From NCBI GenBank assembly GCA_000711775.1, contig ARYC01017584.1, forward strand, positions 21,069 to 85,068: 64,000 nucleotides of DNA, given 5' to 3'. Of the stretch, positions 24,901 to 32,021 are shown piece by piece. The stretch's first letter is position 1; every line of letters begins with the position of its first letter. The notes beneath the pieces are model-generated. The model was not told the DNA's origin, made no database searches, and worked only from the letters and a program-made list of their open reading frames with translations. Origin of the DNA: Oxytricha trifallax (taxonomy: Eukaryota; Ciliophora; Spirotrichea; Sporadotrichida; Oxytrichidae). The position numbers were made by a program, and so were the translations under genes.

Positions 24901-25652
24901 GCAAATTCTTTCTTAAAAAGATTAAAATATTCTAATATACTGTATTTGAAATCTTATTACTGTCTTGAAGAAAGCCCTGATTCAAGGTTTGATGGCAGAG
25001 AAACGTCGGAAGGCTGGCTTACCAAAATTATTAGAGCTGGAAGACCCAGAATAAATGATTAATAATGCGAGTTTTCCTTGTAAGCTTCAAGATGTGCCAA
25101 CTTACGATCTAAGAGAGAATGATTTAAAGAAAAAAATAATCATTAAAACTAATAGTTACATTCATAAATTGATTATGCCTTTGAAATTTATTGTCAAAAA
25201 AATTTACAATAAGTGACAAATTAAAAGATATTGAGAATTTACAATGATGAGTTTATAAAAACCTTGAAAAAGAATATGTTAACTGAAACGATAAGATATA
25301 AATACTTCATAAATTTTAAATTGTAGCTTATAAGCTCTAACTAATTTTTGATTCCTAAAATATAACATAAATTAAAGCAACAAAAATTGGTGTTAAATAT
25401 TGAAGCAATTTCTAACTTTATATTCACATTGCGTTTAAAATATTGAGAATATTAATTTTTTTTAATTCTTATGATTTTTACAAAGATGCATTTGCAACAG
25501 CTGAAAGATTACAATAGATACTCAAAGATATTGAATTGATTCACATAGAAAATGTAGATAATCAAGACCCTGAAGAAATCAAGAAATTTATAATAAAATT
25601 TTAGAATTATATATTTTTATAAATTACTTATTAAAGTTATATCAGCTCATGA
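15943..25652 (+). CDS. OSCA/CSC1/TMEM63-like mechanosensitive ion channel
   Basis: Coding pieces run from an Asn/Asp-rich N-terminus (frame open from about 15943; no ATG found, start unresolved) to TGA 25650-25652. The OSCA/TMEM63 family forms dimeric stretch-gated, Ca2+-permeable cation channels. Evidence: an early membrane segment (AFLFFLMTLLSLPNFLIYA), the SMGNM block, a long cytosolic domain with VPRIVDIYFGYTNY and YAYVILLQEEDSKK, then the hallmark APQPSNIIWNNL followed by about nine hydrophobic segments (INFVTIILMLISFFLVIYG, FAISIVNIMIKFII, VIMMLVNWNL, MMAVIFIAMIFSAGMPFLY, IILSLAIVWHLGISFM, LITFVAFFISLAL). EYSLEQRYSQ-type motifs fit the RSN1_7TM region. The C-terminal tail (QALIQGLMAEKRRK, DVPTYDLREN) is separated by a 4.5-kb IES holding a TBE transposon. 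At least ten IESs and two or more introns; the part around 16.6-16.9 kb is not fully resolved. Confidence 0.82.
16060..16232. other. IES, 173 bp, pointer CAAG
   Basis: CAAG at 16056-16059 and 16229-16232; the join gives ..DQNNNNIKNSNQTLVTYEG.. in the low-complexity head of the OSCA-like gene. Probable rather than certain because no homologous motif checks it. Confidence 0.6.
16389..16484. other. Probable IES, 96 bp, pointer AGA
   Basis: AGA at 16386-16388 and 16482-16484; the join gives ..NIAIIRKMSDLDIDQ.. in frame. The short pointer makes the exact boundary tentative. Confidence 0.45.
16922..16969. other. Probable IES, 48 bp, pointer GAA
   Basis: GAA at 16919-16921 and 16967-16969; the join gives ..LNLVKAELKPEVFDG.. 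in frame. Short pointer. Confidence 0.5.
16994..17229. other. IES, 236 bp, pointer GATGGA
   Basis: GATGGA at 16988-16993 and 17224-17229; the join gives ..KPEVFDGVKSYEPHPWF... Confidence 0.85.
17585..17624 (+). other. Intron, 40 bp
   Basis: GTAAGT ... ATATAG; splicing gives ..SMGNMAVSTAICSSGMIV.. in the OSCA-like gene. Confidence 0.85.
17801..17878. other. IES, 78 bp, pointer TTAT
   Basis: TTAT at 17797-17800 and 17875-17878; the join gives ..DTDCSYAFNSTIQKK... Confidence 0.75.
18032..18098. other. IES, 67 bp, pointer GCTTAT
   Basis: GCTTAT at 18026-18031 and 18093-18098; the join gives ..TVFSLAYDQEFYGKN... Confidence 0.88.
19317..19353 (+). other. Intron, 37 bp
   Basis: GTATGA ... TTATAG; splicing gives ..FQIFNTGVIMMLVNW.. 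in a transmembrane segment. Confidence 0.85.
19483..19573. other. IES, 91 bp, pointer TGAGTTTG
   Basis: TGAGTTTG at 19475-19482 and 19566-19573; the join gives ..QKIGMSLMLKIATAYY... A spliceable-looking GTAAGA also begins right after the first pointer, but splicing there breaks the frame. Confidence 0.9.
19706..19749. other. IES, 44 bp, pointer ATTTTAAT
   Basis: ATTTTAAT at 19698-19705 and 19742-19749; the join gives ..QEDFNDWHSQYLGVEFSLEQ... Confidence 0.9.
20900..21742 (+). pseudogene. TBE 42-kDa transposase, decayed
   Basis: Two frames make up the Tc1/mariner-like (IS630 superfamily, DDE) transposase. The upstream part ends QSIANIYKKNGISYKTVNRL then K-R-TGA near 21073; the catalytic part runs from about 21121 (DQMQRAITNNIKFIHSDEAV) to TGA 21740-21742. 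The first acidic residue is present (H-S-D-E), and the final motif reads PQLNGIELYLKLLKG, where N-P-I-E is usual. The second catalytic block, normally V-D-N before xSVHKT, reads VYILSVHKT, so the second Asp is Tyr. Together with the in-frame TGA this copy should be catalytically dead. Any active enzyme would have to come from other TBE copies. Confidence 0.82.
21745..22506 (-). pseudogene. TBE 22-kDa-type ORF, interrupted
   Basis: Read on the minus strand between the two other TBE ORFs, tail to tail with the transposase. Fragments include MNDAMKRIQSQDLIVKFRSK, RTKISFLKALLSEEKKAFKS, PLRNFFFGVLATLKPEYQ-like sequence and a lysine-rich end (TITKRTNMGPRKPKK). Frameshifts and at least one TGA (after L-K-P-E-Y) break it. 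The function of this TBE protein family is unknown. Confidence 0.55.
22560..22920. repeat. AT-rich spacer of the TBE with short repeated AGGTGGTGC motifs
   Basis: Between the 22-kDa and 57-kDa ORFs: several copies of AGGTGGTGC and CTCCTAA.. in both orientations (e.g. near 22732, 22797, 22868) with TTAATTAGGAG-type spacing. Perhaps a regulatory region. A similar AT-rich repeat zone lies in the short TBE-like element at 46880-47110. Confidence 0.5.
23076..24540 (+). pseudogene. TBE 57-kDa zinc-finger/kinase ORF, frameshifted
   Basis: ATG 23076 opens MSGNLLRKAALLGISQQKL.. ; the frame shifts near 23310 into a C2H2 zinc finger (LCEECEKNFTYKSALKRH, then H-I-L-E-Q-H; C-x2-C-x12-H-x4-H) with a second degenerate finger. 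Further on (about 24040-24190) are protein-kinase subdomains VIb (GYVHRDLKPKNIMLDF) and VII (IIDFNRS, N replacing the G of DFG), then GTLYGTPGSFQK. TBEs are known to encode a C2H2-kinase protein of this type. Several frame changes make it a pseudogene here. Confidence 0.78.
24672..24968 (+). CDS. Open frame between TBE and OSCA tail, unknown
   Basis: Frame starting at the right target duplication reads I-I-N-E-R-K-K-A-E-E-N.., LEAIFKNTSFNFTQS, FMRDNEVSHKVRLLHHRMN, KLDKIESALATKQAEVSAVL and ends at TGA 24966-24968. Helical and charged, no known domain. It lies inside the IES, so it would be germline-limited; it may be part of the gene into which the TBE inserted, or of an older element. Confidence 0.35.
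25124..25248. other. IES, 125 bp, pointer AATGAT
   Basis: AATGAT at 25118-25123 and 25243-25248; the join gives ..YDLRENDEFIKTLKKN.. in the OSCA-like tail. Confidence 0.75.
25318..25478. other. IES, 161 bp, pointer ATTTT
   Basis: ATTTT at 25313-25317 and 25474-25478; the join gives ..KYFINFYKDAFATAERL... Confidence 0.65.
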
Positions 25653-25777
25653 GCTGATAAAAGTGATAAATAAATAATATCAAAGCGTTTTATTATCAGA
25701 TTAAATTAGTAGAGAGTATATGTAAATTATTAAGCAATTTTAAGTAAATTAAGTCATAAATTATTTCTTAACAAAAA

Positions 25778-26588
25778 TCACCTTATTTTTTCAATCCTTG
25801 TGATTACTGGGCTTTGCCATTTTTATCTGCACATCAGCTTCAGTATAGTCATTAATAGTATATTTACATATAATATGAATATTATGGCAAGTAAAATATA
25901 TATAAATAAAATCTTAAAATCATTTTCATCTATATTTCTGTCTGCACCAATAATAGTAGTGTCTCTGCTTCCAGCCAATAGAGTGGAACTTTCCATTTGA
26001 TGTTGAGAATATTCCTTCATTTCTATCTCTCCTTTGTTTCTGGAGACCGGCAATTGCTTGCTTGAGTTATTAGTCACTACTATCTCTGATTGAGAAGTAT
26101 ATCCTTTATTATTTTTTTGTAGTCAAATTTGTTATGTACCCCCCCTTCACTAATAAAACAAAATCTACATAAAAATAAAAAGACAGAAGCATACTCCTCA
26201 TCATGCTTGGACCTCTAATCTTTAGTGATAAAAGTGCCATCCTTGTTTATTGGTTTTGAATAAATCATCATGCAGCCGATGGATACTTGGCAGGCAATCA
26301 CGAAAAATATCACGCATGACAGAAATGCAAGTAGCGTATTGTCTATGCAGAAATTGCTATCATCATCTAGATATTTTTTGATTTTATTTTAATATCAAAT
26401 ACATAAGATAAGTAAATAAAAAAAGAGCATAATTTTATAGAATAGATCATAATAAAATTTTAGCATAGATAGTAGTAGAATTCCTCATAAGGATTTATTT
26501 TCTTCTCTGATACTTATTATTGAGCTTAGGATATTCCAAAGAATATAAAAATTGATGATAAACTTAAATTCCATGCAATACTTCTCAT
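25778..26588 (-). CDS. Small membrane protein, unknown
   Basis: ATG 26588, TGA 25780-25778; two IESs removed. The protein has a hydrophobic start (MRSIAWNLSLSSIFIFFG, signal peptide), then NPYEEFYYYLDDDSNFC, a transmembrane segment (LLAFLSCVIFFVIACQVSIG), a polar loop (KDGTFITKDQRSKHDEE.., SRDTTIIGADRN) and a second transmembrane segment (ILFIYILLAIIFILYVNILL), ending with a short basic tail. About 190 residues. No family recognised. TAA codons encode Gln in the A-Q-Q-Q run. Confidence 0.7.
26098..26189. other. IES, 92 bp, pointer AGAAG
   Basis: AGAAG at 26093-26097 and 26185-26189; the join gives ..HDEEYASQSEIVVTNN... Confidence 0.8.
26374..26471. other. IES, 98 bp, pointer TAGATA
   Basis: TAGATA at 26368-26373 and 26466-26471; the join gives ..EEFYYYLDDDSNFC... 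Confidence 0.88.
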
Positions 26589-26985
26589 TTTTATATATTT
26601 AGACTTATTTAAATTATTATTATAAATTTACATTCAAAAATGATATTAGAAATAATAAGCGAAGAAATTGTGTTTTTTAGGGGGGATTGATTGTCTTGAT
26701 ATCTGAAAATTAAAATGCTTAATATATATTTGCTTATCTATTTATATTGTAGCTTATTTCTAGTTAGTTTGTTAATAAATATAATGATAATACTGTATTT
26801 TATAGGGTCTAAATTTTTAACCCAAATATAATCTATGAAAAAATATGGAATAAAAATTCATATTTGTTTTATTAGCTTATTTCTAAGCTGTAGTCGCATA
26901 ATAAATGCTAGAAATACGATTTCCTAACAATTATGCGAAAATATATTATAGATATTTGGTTTATTATAGAGCAAATTGCGTTTAA
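26589..26985. other. Intergenic, AT-rich
   Basis: Short space between two minus-strand genes; no feature seen apart from a G6 run near 26680. Confidence 0.4.
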
Positions 26986-28060
26986 TCAGGCGACAAGAGT
27001 GAGCTGAGAAGGCATTCTGTAGTTATCCTGAGAGAGACTCTTGCTCTTCTCCCTGACAGCCAGGAGCCAGTCGCTCGTGACGTTTGGCTTCAACTTTCTA
27101 AATGGTGTTCTGCCGTTGCTTGAACCAGCGGCTGAACTGAAGCTTTGATTGCAAAGCATCAATCGCATTTAGAACTGTTTCAAGTCCTCTTCGAATTCTA
27201 AATTTATCATATATTTTACCATATTATCAATAAGAAAAGCAAAATTACTATATAAAATTTGAAAAAAATATCTTAATTAATAACTATAAAGGAGGAAGGT
27301 TTAGATAAATAAAATGAGAAAAAACTGCTTAGAAATTTTTTGACTTTAACAATTTATTGACCTACTAATAGTAAACTATTATTGATGAAAATATATATAT
27401 TAATTTATAAATTTTAACTATAAATTCTGGATCATCTACTGCACTATCATCCTAATCCTCATGTGAGAGATTCATGATATATTTTTTGGAAAATAGAGAA
27501 TTATAACAATTTGATTAATAATAAATACAAAACTGAGTAATAGTTTGAATAAAGTATATCTTAAAAACGTTTCATTGTCTTTGAATTCACCCTTGTATTT
27601 TCTTCCATCTTTCCAAGTGAGTACTCTCTGACCACTTTTTAGTCTTGCTCTGCGAAGTCTTTGTCTCTACCCTTCACTGCACTAACCAGGCAGGTCAACT
27701 AAAAAATAAAAAATCTAGATATGTTTTTTGTAACTTACATTATTTGTGAGGGACACTGCACATTCCGACCAGACATTTTTATTATTTCTAATATTCTTAA
27801 TCAAATTGTTATAATTCTCTATTATCAAAAAAAATATATCATAATTATTCGAGTCGTGCTGCTGTTGATCAACATGCATCTTACAAGTCCTTGAAGCAGA
27901 GCCGTTGCCTGCAACATCATTGCAACATGGTTCCCCAGTGGCTGTCTGTTCTCCTTCCTCGCCAGATTTCTTCTTTTTCTTCTTCTTGTTCTTTCTGCGC
28001 TTCTTCTTTTTCTTCTCTTATGTCTACAGAGTCTCATTTTCTAAAACCCTTTAATAAATT
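26986..28060 (-). CDS. MORN-repeat protein (N-terminus unresolved)
   Basis: TGA 26988-26986. The clear part, after two IESs and one intron, contains a MORN-like unit (GQRVLTWKDGRKYKGEFKDN), an acidic segment (SHEDQDDSAVDDPEFEED) and a C-terminal domain (RLMLCNQSFSSAAG, PFRKLKPNVTSDWLLAV, DNYRMPSQLTLVA). Upstream, a lysine-rich frame (ENETLQTQEKKKKKRR.. to DQQQHDSNN, about 28050-27850) is probably the N-terminal part but its junction is not settled; a candidate pointer is ATG joining TCKM to CSVPHKQFDLPG. MORN repeats bind membranes or act as scaffolds. Confidence 0.6.
27200..27428. other. IES, 229 bp, pointer AATTCT
   Basis: AATTCT at 27194-27199 and 27423-27428; the join gives ..AVDDPEFEEDLKQFQ... 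Confidence 0.85.
27483..27559. other. IES, 77 bp, pointer TATAT
   Basis: TATAT at 27478-27482 and 27555-27559; the join gives ..NETFLRYIMNLSHED... Confidence 0.7.
27699..27738 (-). other. Intron, 40 bp
   Basis: Minus-strand GTAAGT ... TTTTAG in the MORN gene; the donor and acceptor are canonical. The upstream reading frame is uncertain. Confidence 0.65.
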
Positions 28061-28227
28061 CCTTAAAAATTTATAATGTATTAAAAGTTAAGTGATTTTA
28101 CATTTTGGCTTCTTTAAAATCAAAATAAAACCAAAGTGCAAAAATCATTGAAAATTTATACTTATGTTTTTCAAATTAAAGTGGGAATATGAAAATAATA
28201 ATTTAATGCATAATTATTTTTGAGGTT

Positions 28228-30232
28228 TCAATTAGTGGAAGCTTAATTAGAAAGTTCATTTCCACTCTCATTATCAAAGTCTTACTGCTGCATCTAATGA
28301 TAGAGTGTGCTATTATTCAAGTTGCTCATATTATATGCATAATTCTGCTTCTGCGAGCTACTTGAGAAAGTATGTGATAATGAAGGAAAGCTTAACTTTG
28401 GATCACAGTCCTATAGGGATTTAAGGAAATGAGGGTCTATCATATTATCAGCTTCGAGGAGCTGCTTGTACTTCTCTTAAAATTCTTTGGAAATGTCGCT
28501 TTTTAAGAAATGCTCTGCACCTTTAGTGCCGAATCTTTGATCGATTTGTTTGTAGTACTCATCGTCAGAGTCTTAATAGCTTATCTCTTCGACCACACAA
28601 TCGTGCTCTCCTTCGTCATCTGATTAGTGAGCAGAGATACTGAATATCTCATCCATTTCTGAGTTTATGTCCTCATCGTCAACGTCATAGTCACTATCAA
28701 TCAGCATTTACTGGTGTCTGCGTCCAATCAAGGAATTGCTATTCGCTAGCTTATTATAGACTCTCATATACAGTCACATGTATCTTCGTTACAAATCAAA
28801 GAAATTCTGACCTTCGTTTGTAGGTAGAATTATTTTATTACCACTTGAATTGCTTTTGTATTATTGATACTGGTTTTAGTTCGGCGTTACTATCGATGAG
28901 AAGGATTGAAATACTCCACAAGAAAGCATCAAATTAGTCCACTCTACTAATTCACTTTCCATGAATTTTTGATATTCTTAATCTACACAATCTATCAGTC
29001 TCCATAAACTTATGAGTTTCTGACTTAATAAAACGTTTCATTTAAAAAATTAGGTTTAACTTAGCTTTTAGTAACTCATTCATTAATTGAACGATTTCAC
29101 GTAATACAAAATCCTTGTAGATAAACATAAAGAAAAACCCTTTTATTATAGATTCATTATCCATGAATTTAAAGCCAGGTTGAGTATCAAATATTTTCGC
29201 AGTTGTCGTCCTGAAATATTGCGCCTTTTTAATCATTTCATCATAAAGATCAACCATTTTCCTAACCATATCTATATAGTCCCTCTCTGCTTGCAGTAAA
29301 TCCTTAACATAAACTTAAAGTACTCGTTTTCGATCAATATCACTATTAACTTCCTTAGTCATTGTAAAATTTTAGCATTTCTTGTAGAGTGTATGAATAT
29401 TTTTCTTTGTCAATTTTATCACAGAATAAACCAAAGACTATTACTCAGTTTCTAAGCCTTAGAAATGATGATTTTCAACTTGAATTTTTAACTCATCATT
29501 CATTATACGCTAGCGCATTAGTTTACATATCACAATCTCAATTTCAGTTCTCTATTCTATGAAAGCATCGTTCTCATTGATAGCAATTTTATTGTATTCT
29601 ATTAGTTAAAGAAGCTGAGTTTTGTTTGAACTTTTCTCGGCTAGTGGCCCGTAAGCTTCTTGAACCCATTTTGATTTCTTATCGATTTCTTTTGGATTAG
29701 TAGGCATTTAGTCAGTATAAATCAGCTCTCCTAACCTTGGATCCATGTCCTCTAATATATCTTAGGAATCAATAAATCCGTTTTTAAAGCATGGGTAGCC
29801 TGATTCAACTATAACATGTGTTTAGATAATTTTCAAATGAATTCTTACACATACGCTTGAAGTATTCAGTTCTCTCCGCTCTTAACTTTTCTGCCAATTT
29901 TTCGTTGTGCAAGAAGTCCATGTTTGATTCAAATATGTTATTTTATTAGGTCCCTCCATTCCCAGATCTGTTGTTTACCTTAACTGTAGTTTTAGTGGTT
30001 GTATGCATCGTCGTTGTTGATTCAAAGATTATTGGATTACTTTAATTTTTTCCGCGATTATAATTTCTGTGACCATTCTTGCCTGTGCTACTTGAATAAA
30101 GAAAAGAATTAAAATAATCTGGTATTTATCATCTCTATTCTTTATAAATAAATTGATAATTGAAGTAATTGTAGCAGTAATTTCAGTTTAATTTTGATTT
30201 TCATTAATTGCGCTTCCTTAAGAGCTTCCCAT
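28228..30232 (-). CDS. Unknown helical protein with acidic tail region
   Basis: ATG 30232, TGA 28230-28228; three IESs (two very short) and one intron removed. N-terminal 80 residues are Ser/Thr/Asn-rich, then a long alpha-helical region (NEKLAEKLRAERTEYFKRMF, GYPCFKNGFIDSQDI, MDPRLGELIYTDQMPTNP, DYIDMVRKMVDLYDEMIKK, FKFMDNESIIKGFFFMFIYK) followed by an acidic stretch (IDSDYDVDDEDINSEMDE, SYQDSDDEYY) and a Ser/Asn-rich end. About 620 residues. I recognise no family; the helical core resembles a scaffold rather than an enzyme. Confidence 0.7.
28768..28779. other. IES, 12 bp, pointer CAT
   Basis: CAT at 28765-28767 and 28777-28779. The unexcised sequence has an in-frame TGA between R-R-Y-M and R-V-Y-N-K; removing 12 bp eliminates it and keeps the frame. 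Confidence 0.62.
29039..29057. other. IES, 19 bp, pointer GTTT
   Basis: GTTT at 29035-29038 and 29054-29057; the join gives ..LLKAKLNVLLSQKLISLW... Without removal the frame shifts and hits TGA. Confidence 0.72.
29809..29848 (-). other. Intron, 40 bp
   Basis: GTAAGA ... TTATAG on the minus strand; splicing gives ..EYFKRMFESGYPCFK... Confidence 0.85.
30097..30164. other. IES, 68 bp, pointer TTGAA
   Basis: TTGAA at 30092-30096 and 30160-30164; the join gives ..TEITATITSSSTGKNG... Confidence 0.75.
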
Positions 30233-30312
30233 ACTTTGCTAATTTAAATAAGTTAAATACTTAATTATAGACCAAACAAATAAATCAACATGTCCCCTCC
30301 AATACAATGAAC

Positions 30313-30816
30313 TCAAAGTGCATTAGTTTTACTTACAATTTTTTAAAGGATAGGGCCACTAGAAAAAGTCTAAATATTAATGGTTTTACCAGAAGAGGGC
30401 TATCCAGCTATGTCTCTTTTCCCAGGCTGATGAAAATTGAGGCAAGTATTTAATTTATGAGAGGGTTACTTCATTAATTCGGATACTATTTACTGTAATT
30501 TTATGTTACGAGTTTCGCTCTCTAAATATGCTTCATATGATTTCTGATGCTCTTCATCTGAATCATTAAATTATCATAATAATAGTTGCTTTTTTATTAT
30601 AAATTTCATAACTATAAGAATGTTGCTTATCTAATTTGAGTATAAATTAATGAATAAATTTATCCAAGCTAGCTAATAACAATTTTATAATTTATAAGAA
30701 TTACAATCATTTTAATCCTTGCCAATTAATGTCTTATTTTCATATTCTTTTTGAGCCTTCTATATCTTAGCTTTTTGATAATAATTTTTCTTCTTCGCAT
30801 TACGTTTTGATTCCAT
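30313..30816 (-). CDS. Small basic/acidic protein, unknown
   Basis: ATG 30816, TGA 30315-30313, one IES removed. About 120 residues: a basic start (MESKRNAKKKNYYQKAKIQK), then KDQNDSDEEHQKSYEAY.. and a Ser/Pro-containing end. No domain recognised. Confidence 0.55.
30568..30711. other. IES, 144 bp, pointer AATCATT
   Basis: AATCATT at 30561-30567 and 30705-30711; the join gives ..LIGKDQNDSDEEHQK... Confidence 0.82.
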
Positions 30817-31000
30817 TTCTACGCCCTTTTATAATTCTCAAAGTTTTAAGCTTTCCTTTATAATTATTTATCACTATTTTAATTTAAAATCAGCAATTAT
30901 TATAAAATGATTAATTATTTATAGAATAGTGATTTTAATGCATGAAAGTTTCACATAATTATTATTATTAATTTTAATTAAAATCATTTAAGATCTTTTA

Positions 31001-31854
31001 ATGGCAAATAATACACAGATACAAACATCAATCACACGACTCTAAGATCAGGATTTGGTTGAGGTTTGTTACAAATATACTAAAACCTCTAATATTTGAT
31101 AAAATTAAACTTCCTTATTTGTAGTTTTTCGATGATACTATCTCATATTTGAAGGGAGGGAAAGTGCCATTTTTATCAAAATATTAAGAATCTGTTGGTG
31201 CAGGCTTTGTAGTACCACTCAGGGATTTTATGATTGAAATTATACAAGTTGGATTGAGGAAGTCTTCACCACTCTCTGGCTTGGATGTCCTCAAAGAAGG
31301 AATTTTCAATTATGTGCAAGATTACAATTAATTTTTTCTTTGTAGTATAAAGGATATAAATTTGGAATTATAATGAATTTATATATAAAGTTAAGATCAG
31401 TAAATAACCCTAGAGAATAAATTGATAGAAATATTGTCTGTTTGTGTGTTCAGTAGACGTGAAGAATTGAGAAGAGTGTTTACTGAATTAATTTTCCAAT
31501 AAAGTGTCGATATGCATCTCGTTGATTACAACTATAACATTGAGGTAAGATTATGATCTTCACAGAATAACTATGAGTAATACTTTTGAAATGTTGTCAG
31601 AAATAAAAACTAATGTAATTTTTTATAGATTTGCATGGCAAGTGAAAGTTACAGCAAAGTGAACGAGCCCATGTTAATCCTGGAGCTATTCTTGAGAGGT
31701 CAAGATGGTAAATAACTCGAGAGAGTGGTTTTGGAAATGAACGCCTAAGAAGCCAAAGCTTTCGTTGGAAAATTGAGAGAAATAGAAAGGGTAAGAGTTT
31801 AAAAAGTTAAATTTAATGGTTTATGTTTAGGAATTAATTGGGGCATCATAGTGA
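31001..31854 (+). CDS. COMM-domain (COMMD family) protein
   Basis: ATG 31001, TGA 31852-31854; three introns and one IES removed. About 190 residues, the usual COMMD size: an N-terminal helical domain (DLVEFFDDTISYLKGG, FVVPLRDFMIEIIQ) and a C-terminal COMM domain (MHLVDYNYNIEICMASES, MLILELFLRGQDGKQLER, LEMNAQEAKAFVGKLREI). COMMD proteins assemble with CCDC22/CCDC93 into the Commander complex for endosomal recycling. Which of the COMMD paralogs it is cannot be told from this reading. Confidence 0.85.
31064..31124 (+). other. Intron, 61 bp
   Basis: GTTTGT ... TTGTAG; splicing gives ..QDLVEFFDDTISY.. in the COMMD gene. Confidence 0.8.
31348..31455. other. IES, 108 bp, pointer AGTA
   Basis: AGTA at 31344-31347 and 31452-31455; the join gives ..NQFFLCSRREELRRVF.. 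in the COMMD gene. Confidence 0.7.
31545..31628 (+). other. Intron, 84 bp
   Basis: GTAAGA ... TTATAG inside the COMM domain, joining ..YNYNIE to ICMASES... Confidence 0.9.
31791..31830 (+). other. Intron, 40 bp
   Basis: GTAAGA ... GTTTAG near the COMMD 3' end; splicing gives ..REIERELIGASQ before TGA. Confidence 0.82.
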
Positions 31855-32021
31855 AGGGGAAATATCGTCCAAAATCATATAAATAAGGAGATTTTTTCAT
31901 AGAAATGCTTAAATGTTAATAACTTAAAATATTATCAAATTTTAATTATCATTAAAGCTGAAACATTTATCATTCACCCAAGTTAAAGTATTGTTAATTT
32001 AATTTGTATAATTAATTCTTT

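Larger units (their letters stand above)
20427..24975. other. IES, 4549 bp, pointer AAGC, carrying a whole TBE transposon
   Basis: AAGC at 20423-20426 and 24972-24975; the join gives ..VKGPQKQALIQGLMAEKRR.., continuing the OSCA-like tail. Inside lie about 95 bp of left flank, the TBE (20523-24671) and about 300 bp of right flank with an open frame. The pointer is short, but the frame and tail content support it. Confidence 0.7.
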
